The notes below the pieces were generated by a model. That model was not told the origin of the DNA, made no database searches, and saw only the letters and a list, made by a program, of their open reading frames with translations. From Chloroflexota bacterium (GTDB lineage: Bacteria > Chloroflexota > Dehalococcoidia > SM23-28-2 > RBG-16-64-32), in contig JADFKX010000130.1 in NCBI GenBank assembly GCA_022564695.1, positions 1-5,933 on the forward strand: a stretch of DNA of 5,933 nt, read 5' to 3'. Every line of letters begins with the position of its first letter. The stretch's first letter is position 1. Of the stretch, positions 4,976-5,933 are shown in pieces. The position numbers and the translations under genes were made by a program.

Positions 4976-5848
4976 CTACCAGCTGCTGGGCAGGTCTCCC
5001 TTCTCCTTCTGCTCCTCGACGAAGGCGTATGTGCCATCATCCTGACGGACGACCGGCTTGCCCACGTCGGTGATCTGACCGCGCTGGTCCAGCTCCGTGC
5101 GCAGCAGAGCCAGCTCGTCCTCCGTGGGCGTCTCCAGCGCCTCAATCTCCTTGGCCATCTTCGGCTTGAACGACATCTCGGCCAGGACCTGGTCGACGGT
5201 GACGAAGGGTGCGACGCCGGTGAGGCGGAGGTGGCGGTCCTCATAATCGAACACGGCCCAGGGGGTGACGACGCGCCAGGGGCCGGTGCCGCGGGGGAGG
5301 CCGACGCGCTCGCGGGCGCCCTCGCTACCGTCGAGGAATCCGGGCGAGGAGATGAAGTCCACACGAGGGACGAACTTGCGGGCCTGCTGGTCGGTCATAA
5401 GGATGGTGTGCCAGCACAGGGCTGCGATGGAGTCGGCGCCGCCGGGGCCGCCGAAGCGTCGGTGCTCGCCCGCGTAGTCGCCCAGGGCGGTGGAGTTGAT
5501 GTTGCCGTAGGGGTCCACCTGGAGGGTGTTGAGGATGCCGTAGTCCATGAGTCCGATCTGGGCGTGGAAGCCGATGGTGTTCATGGTGCCCCACTGTAGG
5601 GCGCGATAGCTGGAGCGGCTGGTGACCATCGTCATGAGGGGATCGAGAGGAAGGGAGGGTTCAGGGGCGACGACGCCGTCCTCGGTGACGTAGATGGCGT
5701 TGGGGGCGTACAGCATCTTTGCCAGGAGGATAGAGGCCATGGGGGAGCCGCCGCCGGCCACCCAGTAGGTCCTGGCGTCTTCGATCATGCGGGCTACCGT
5801 GCAGATCTGGTGCTCGCGCTCGTTGAAGTAGGCGGCCTTCTCGCTCAT
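4976..5848 (-). CDS. CoA transferase family I, subunit beta (glutaconate CoA-transferase B / IpdB-like)
   Basis: This is the beta subunit of a two-subunit family I CoA transferase, 290 residues, somewhat longer than Acidaminococcus GctB (about 266). Visible family features in order: the GGGSPMAS glycine loop (32-39), YAPNAIYVTEDG (48-58), the strongly conserved LQVDPYGNINSTALGDY (109-125), RRFGGPGGADSIAA (130-143), FISSPGFLDG (165-174), ERVGLPRGTGPWRVVTPWAVF (180-200, closing domain) and a helical C-terminus. Glu56 aligns by hand with the GctB catalytic glutamate (in IIVESGL) that forms the enzyme-CoA thioester, arguing for a true transferase over an IpdAB-type ring-cleaving hydrolase. The extra ~25 residues at the C-terminus are Glu/Lys/Gln-rich. 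ATG 5848 overlaps the alpha-subunit stop as ATGA, with AAGGAGG 10 bases upstream. The acyl substrate is unknown; relatives act on glutaconyl-CoA or steroid-ring intermediates. Confidence 0.88.
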   Translation of the reverse strand: MSEKAAYFNEREHQICTVARMIEDARTYWVAGGGSPMASILLAKMLYAPNAIYVTEDGVVAPEPSLPLDPLMTMVTSRSSYRALQWGTMNTIGFHAQIGLMDYGILNTLQVDPYGNINSTALGDYAGEHRRFGGPGGADSIAALCWHTILMTDQQARKFVPRVDFISSPGFLDGSEGARERVGLPRGTGPWRVVTPWAVFDYEDRHLRLTGVAPFVTVDQVLAEMSFKPKMAKEIEALETPTEDELALLRTELDQRGQITDVGKPVVRQDDGTYAFVEEQKEKGDLPSSW

Positions 5849-5933
5849 GCCGTGTACCCCTCCTTAATGGTGGCGCGGCCCTGGATATCCTTGAGCCTGC
5901 TGGCGCCGACCAGCTTGTCTAGCATCTCAGCCT
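5845..5933 (-). CDS. CoA transferase family I, subunit alpha (partial, C-terminus only)
   Basis: Only the last 28 codons and a TGA stop (5847-5845) lie in the window. The readable tail begins AEMLDKLVGASRLKDI and ends TIKEGYTA. Identity rests on position: family I CoA transferase subunits are usually adjacent, alpha before beta, and the stop overlaps the beta start as ATGA, so they are co-translated. The fragment is too short to recognise independently. Confidence 0.7.
   Translation of the reverse strand, partial: AEMLDKLVGASRLKDIQGRATIKEGYTA
5859..5865 (-). promoter_or_regulatory. Ribosome binding site of the CoA-transferase beta subunit
   Basis: AAGGAGG on the minus strand, 10 bases before ATG 5848 and inside the alpha-subunit C-terminal codons (Lys-Glu-Gly). 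It supports the ATGA-coupled start. Confidence 0.75.

Noticed and set aside
4369..5364. 331-codon minus-strand open frame spanning the flavoprotein end and the CoA-transferase end
   Set aside because: It is Ser/Arg/Pro-rich, crosses two well-supported genes in the wrong frame, and shows no motif or ribosome binding site.
1..5933. Mobile element, CRISPR array, toxin-antitoxin or defence system
   Set aside because: No transposase or integrase motifs, no evenly spaced direct repeats, and no small paired genes were seen; the genes are ordinary metabolic and transport families.

Overview
This is a GC-rich bacterial window. Six CDSs are complete or nearly so and two are cut by the window edges. 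The combination of cofactor F420 genes, a GC-rich lipoprotein-type ABC transporter, a glutaredoxin-thioredoxin reductase fusion and a glutaconate-type CoA transferase suggests a Chloroflexota (Dehalococcoidia/SAR202-like) or, less likely, an actinobacterial-type genome. That placement is inferred from gene content and protein style only.

Layout. (1) Positions 1-1861, minus strand: an ABC importer operon in the order ATPase, permease, lipoprotein substrate-binding protein (cut by the left edge). ATPase and permease overlap by ATGA, and 21 bases separate permease and binding protein. The set resembles the NMT1/THI5-like, nitrate/taurine/thiamine-precursor class of importers; the substrate is not determined. 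(2) Positions 1862-2183: a 322-base divergent intergenic region. It holds a candidate sigma70-type promoter for each direction and, on the transporter side, a leader of about 130 nt with unusual inverted-repeat structure. (3) Positions 2184-3594, plus strand: NADPH:F420 oxidoreductase (npdG/fno) followed at once by F420-0:gamma-glutamyl ligase (cofE). (4) Positions 3692-4903, plus strand: an N-terminal glutaredoxin-like domain fused to a thioredoxin reductase-type flavoprotein. It lacks the usual NADPH 2'-phosphate motif. (5) Positions 4976-5933, minus strand, convergent: the beta subunit of a family I (glutaconate-type) CoA transferase and the last codons of its alpha subunit, overlapping by ATGA.

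How the parts may work together. NpdG links the NADPH pool to F420H2, and CofE adds the glutamate tail that completes F420. The flavoprotein next door is a disulfide reductase whose electron donor is unclear from sequence. Its position beside F420 genes and its missing NADPH motif make NADH or F420H2 credible donors. The CoA-transferase and ABC operons look like separate metabolic modules on the opposite strand.

No tRNA, rRNA, CRISPR array, insertion sequence or convincing intrinsic terminator was seen. The most notable points are the donor question for the fusion flavoprotein, the structured ABC-operon leader, and a 15-base palindrome found both in that leader and, in frame, inside an unusual insertion in the ATPase.
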